Shown: positions 62,044-64,000 of the stretch, one piece after another
Layout of the letters: each line of letters begins with the position of its first letter
How positions within the stretch are numbered: the stretch's first letter is position 1
Source of the DNA: Xanthomonas sp. AM6
GTDB lineage: Bacteria; Pseudomonadota; Gammaproteobacteria; Xanthomonadales; Xanthomonadaceae
Assembly: GCF_025665335.1 (NCBI RefSeq)
Contig: NZ_CP106869.1
Coordinates: forward strand, 381,001-445,000
Direction of reading: 5' to 3'
DNA length: 64,000 nucleotides
Notes under the pieces: generated by a model
Databases searched by the model: none
Seen by the model: only the letters and a program-made list of their open reading frames with translations
Told to the model about the DNA's origin: nothing
Made by a program: the position numbers and the translations under genes

Positions 62044-64000
62044 TCATGGGCCGGGTTGGCAGCGCGGATCGTCCACCTTGCAGTCGCCGAATCCGACCAC
62101 CTGCACGGTGATGACCGACGGCGCTTCGCGTGGCGTGGCGTTGCCGCGCGAGGCCAGGTCGCCGACCGCATCGGACACCGCCGCCGCGGCGTTGGACGCG
62201 GCGCTCAATGCGCCGCCATCGACGTTGCGCGCGGTCCCGACGCCGACCGTATCGCCCTGCACCTGGATGTTGTCGGCATTGGCGACGAACTGCGCAGCTA
62301 CGATCAGATTGCCGGCGGCGCGGATGCCGGCATCGCCGGCGTCGACGGTGCCGCGCGGGGCGACCAGCACCGCGTTGCCGCGCGGATCGTCCGCATTCAG
62401 GCGCAGCGTGGCGATGCCGGCACCGCTGACCTGGCCGCTGGCGTCGAGCACGCAGTACTGGTCCTGGTCGCACAGGTAGCGCGCCCGCGCGCGCTCGGCG
62501 CTGGTCTTGCTGCCCTTGCCGGCATTGATGTCGCCATTGGAGCTCCACAGCGTCAGGTCGCCGCCGCGCTGGGTGAAGATGCGGCTCTGCGCCAGCAGCA
62601 CGCTGGCATCGGTGAAGACGCCGATGTCGCCTTGCCCCACCGCCAGGATGCCCTGCTGCGCCGGGCCGATCAGCACGTTGCCCTGGGAATCGGTCACCAC
62701 CGGCGGCGCCAGCACGCTGCCGACCTGCAGTGCGCCGCCCGGACCGAGGATGCGGATATCGCCGCCGGCCTGGGTCTGAAGGGTGGAGCCGCGCATGTCC
62801 AGGGTGCCGGTGAGACTACGCGTCGCTGCGCCGTTGGCGCCGCCTTCCAGGTTGTTGCGGGTGTAGCCCAGGCGAGCCGGGAACAGCGCCTCGATCGCGG
62901 CGTAGCCGCGTGTGTATTTCTGGAAGTCCGGGCTGGCGGGATTCGCGTAGCCTTCGCCGACCTGCTTGAGCACGTCAAGGAAGACGCGTTCGCTCAGCAG
63001 GCGCCGGGTGGCGGTCGGCAGTTGGGCGAACTGACGCCAGGCCTCGGCGGGCGTCAGCGTGTCCTGCATGGCCACGGCTGACTGTGCAAGCGGCATTGAG
63101 GCCGGTGCAGAGGTGTCCGGCGCATGTTGGAGCACGAATTCGACCAGCCAGCGCTGGTAGGTGTCGGTGTTCTGCTGGCTGCCCGGATCCAGATACAGCG
63201 CGGCCAGCGCATCGGCATCCTCGCCGTTGGCCACGCCGTAGCGCACGACAAGATCCGCGCCGGAAGTGGTGCGGATACCGCCCGCATTCCGGTCGACAAG
63301 GCCAATCCGCAGGCCCTTCATGGCCTCTTCGGCCGAGGTCAGCGGACCGAGATTGCGCCCGGCCTCCACCTCGAACGTTCCGGGACCGTCGAGTGACATC
63401 CAGCCCCAGCGAACGGACTCGTCGCCAACGGGGCCTCCCAGGATCGGGGTGTAGTAGATGTCGCGCCCTGCCTGAACCCGGGTCACGTCCGAGGCCCGGT
63501 AGTTCTGCGCTCTCAGATCCAGATTGACGACGTCGCGGCCGGCACGAATGTCCGCCGGTTTCGGCAATTGCAAGGTCAGCGGATTGAGCATGAAGCCGTC
63601 GGCCGCATAACCGCTCACCACGTCGCCGTCGCGGCTGTAGATGCGCACAGGTTGCGCATCGTTCCGATGCAGGTCGAGTTGCGCATTGCTGCCAGCAGAA
63701 GCGTCGTTGCCGTCGTAATTGCCGGTTTCGTCGAGCATCGCCAGTTGGAACTTGTTCTTGCCGGCGACCAGCGTGTCGTTGAACAGGCGAATGTCGCCCT
63801 GCGCCATCGCTTCGAGCTGCCCTTGCGCCGACGGATACAGGCGCCCGCCGGTCTCGAACTGCAGGCTGCCGCTGTGGGCGACTGCGTCCACGCGGGCCGG
63901 AAGCACGTCGTCGAACACACCGTTGGTCAGGATGAGATCGTTCGTGCCGCGGCTCGTATCGCGCGCGCCGTTGCCGAACAGCACCGCCGGCAGCTTGAGC
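62044..64000 (-). CDS. Filamentous haemagglutinin-type adhesin, C-terminal part
   Basis: At least 652 residues of a large secreted protein that runs off the right edge. It shows the repetitive beta-helix style of two-partner-secretion exoproteins (GDIRLFNDTLVAGKNKFQLAM; TLQTQAGGDIRILGPGGAL; QRGGDLTLWSSNGDINAGKG; GNLIVAAQFVANADNIQVQG) and a Cys pair near the end (GDCKVDDPRC). It resembles the DUF3739 group of Xanthomonas haemagglutinins. The start and the TPS domain lie outside the window. Confidence 0.85.
   Translation of the reverse strand, partial: LKLPAVLFGNGARDTSRGTNDLILTNGVFDDVLPARVDAVAHSGSLQFETGGRLYPSAQGQLEAMAQGDIRLFNDTLVAGKNKFQLAMLDETGNYDGNDASAGSNAQLDLHRNDAQPVRIYSRDGDVVSGYAADGFMLNPLTLQLPKPADIRAGRDVVNLDLRAQNYRASDVTRVQAGRDIYYTPILGGPVGDESVRWGWMSLDGPGTFEVEAGRNLGPLTSAEEAMKGLRIGLVDRNAGGIRTTSGADLVVRYGVANGEDADALAALYLDPGSQQNTDTYQRWLVEFVLQHAPDTSAPASMPLAQSAVAMQDTLTPAEAWRQFAQLPTATRRLLSERVFLDVLKQVGEGYANPASPDFQKYTRGYAAIEALFPARLGYTRNNLEGGANGAATRSLTGTLDMRGSTLQTQAGGDIRILGPGGALQVGSVLAPPVVTDSQGNVLIGPAQQGILAVGQGDIGVFTDASVLLAQSRIFTQRGGDLTLWSSNGDINAGKGSKTSAERARARYLCDQDQYCVLDASGQVSGAGIATLRLNADDPRGNAVLVAPRGTVDAGDAGIRAAGNLIVAAQFVANADNIQVQGDTVGVGTARNVDGGALSAASNAAAAVSDAVGDLASRGNATPREAPSVITVQVVGFGDCKVDDPRCQPGP

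Overview
The window is about 64 kb of high-GC chromosomal DNA from a member of the Xanthomonadaceae, most likely Xanthomonas. Three things support this: an integron array lying directly beside ilvD, which is the known Xanthomonas chromosomal integron locus; a katB-ankB pair; and dispersed palindromic repeats built on TGTAGGAGCGGCTTCAGCC. No rRNA, tRNA or CRISPR array was seen.

Layout. 0-2.3 kb: YadG/YadH-type ABC exporter (permease cut by the left edge) and a ferredoxin-NADP reductase. 2.4-9.2 kb: an accessory-looking stretch of oxidoreductases with divergent regulators. It holds an AraC-type regulator with an amber stop facing a frameshifted SDR, a TetR/SDR pair with two operator palindromes, a LysR/D(-)-tartrate dehydratase pair and an F420-type NADP oxidoreductase. 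9.5-14 kb: a membrane protein with an Xre regulator, a secreted alpha/beta hydrolase and a NatAB-type ABC exporter. 14-24 kb: CPBP protease, peptidases (prolyl iminopeptidase-like, DPP IV-like, DUF885), a TonB-family protein, UPF0114, YfcG-type GST and a Coa1-like protein. 24-36 kb: small envelope proteins, hemB, an epimerase with a divergent LysR, a secreted nuclease, a PepSY-flavoreductase fusion behind a Fur-box-like site, REP-type palindromes around an MFS remnant, a WD40-like beta-propeller protein and aroE. 36-48 kb: dinG, katB-ankB, a frameshifted CPBP protease, an MFS/HxlR divergent pair, a zinc-ribbon SDR and small membrane proteins.

48.6-55.9 kb is the most distinctive part: a chromosomal integron. 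Eleven attC sites, each 60 bp, and three degenerate ones separate short minus-strand genes. Recognisable cassette products resemble a CdiI immunity protein, a YrhB/Imm35 immunity protein, DUF5076, HEPN, SnoaL and DUF2625 proteins; the rest are unknown. Next to the attI end lies the integrase gene on the plus strand. It is cut after about 171 codons, before the His/Arg/Tyr catalytic residues, and abuts ilvD, so this array probably cannot be rearranged by its own integrase. Several cassette genes read into their attC and gain the tail NNSFKPKPLRGSA or a close variant.

56-64 kb: ilvD, a ygiB-ygiC pair, a broken coiled-coil ORF, a PstS-like secreted binding protein and the C-terminal part of a filamentous-haemagglutinin-type adhesin running off the right edge.

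A recurring theme is gene decay: single-base lesions or short duplications interrupt at least five otherwise recognisable genes, and intI is truncated. Whether these are biological or assembly errors cannot be decided from the sequence alone.
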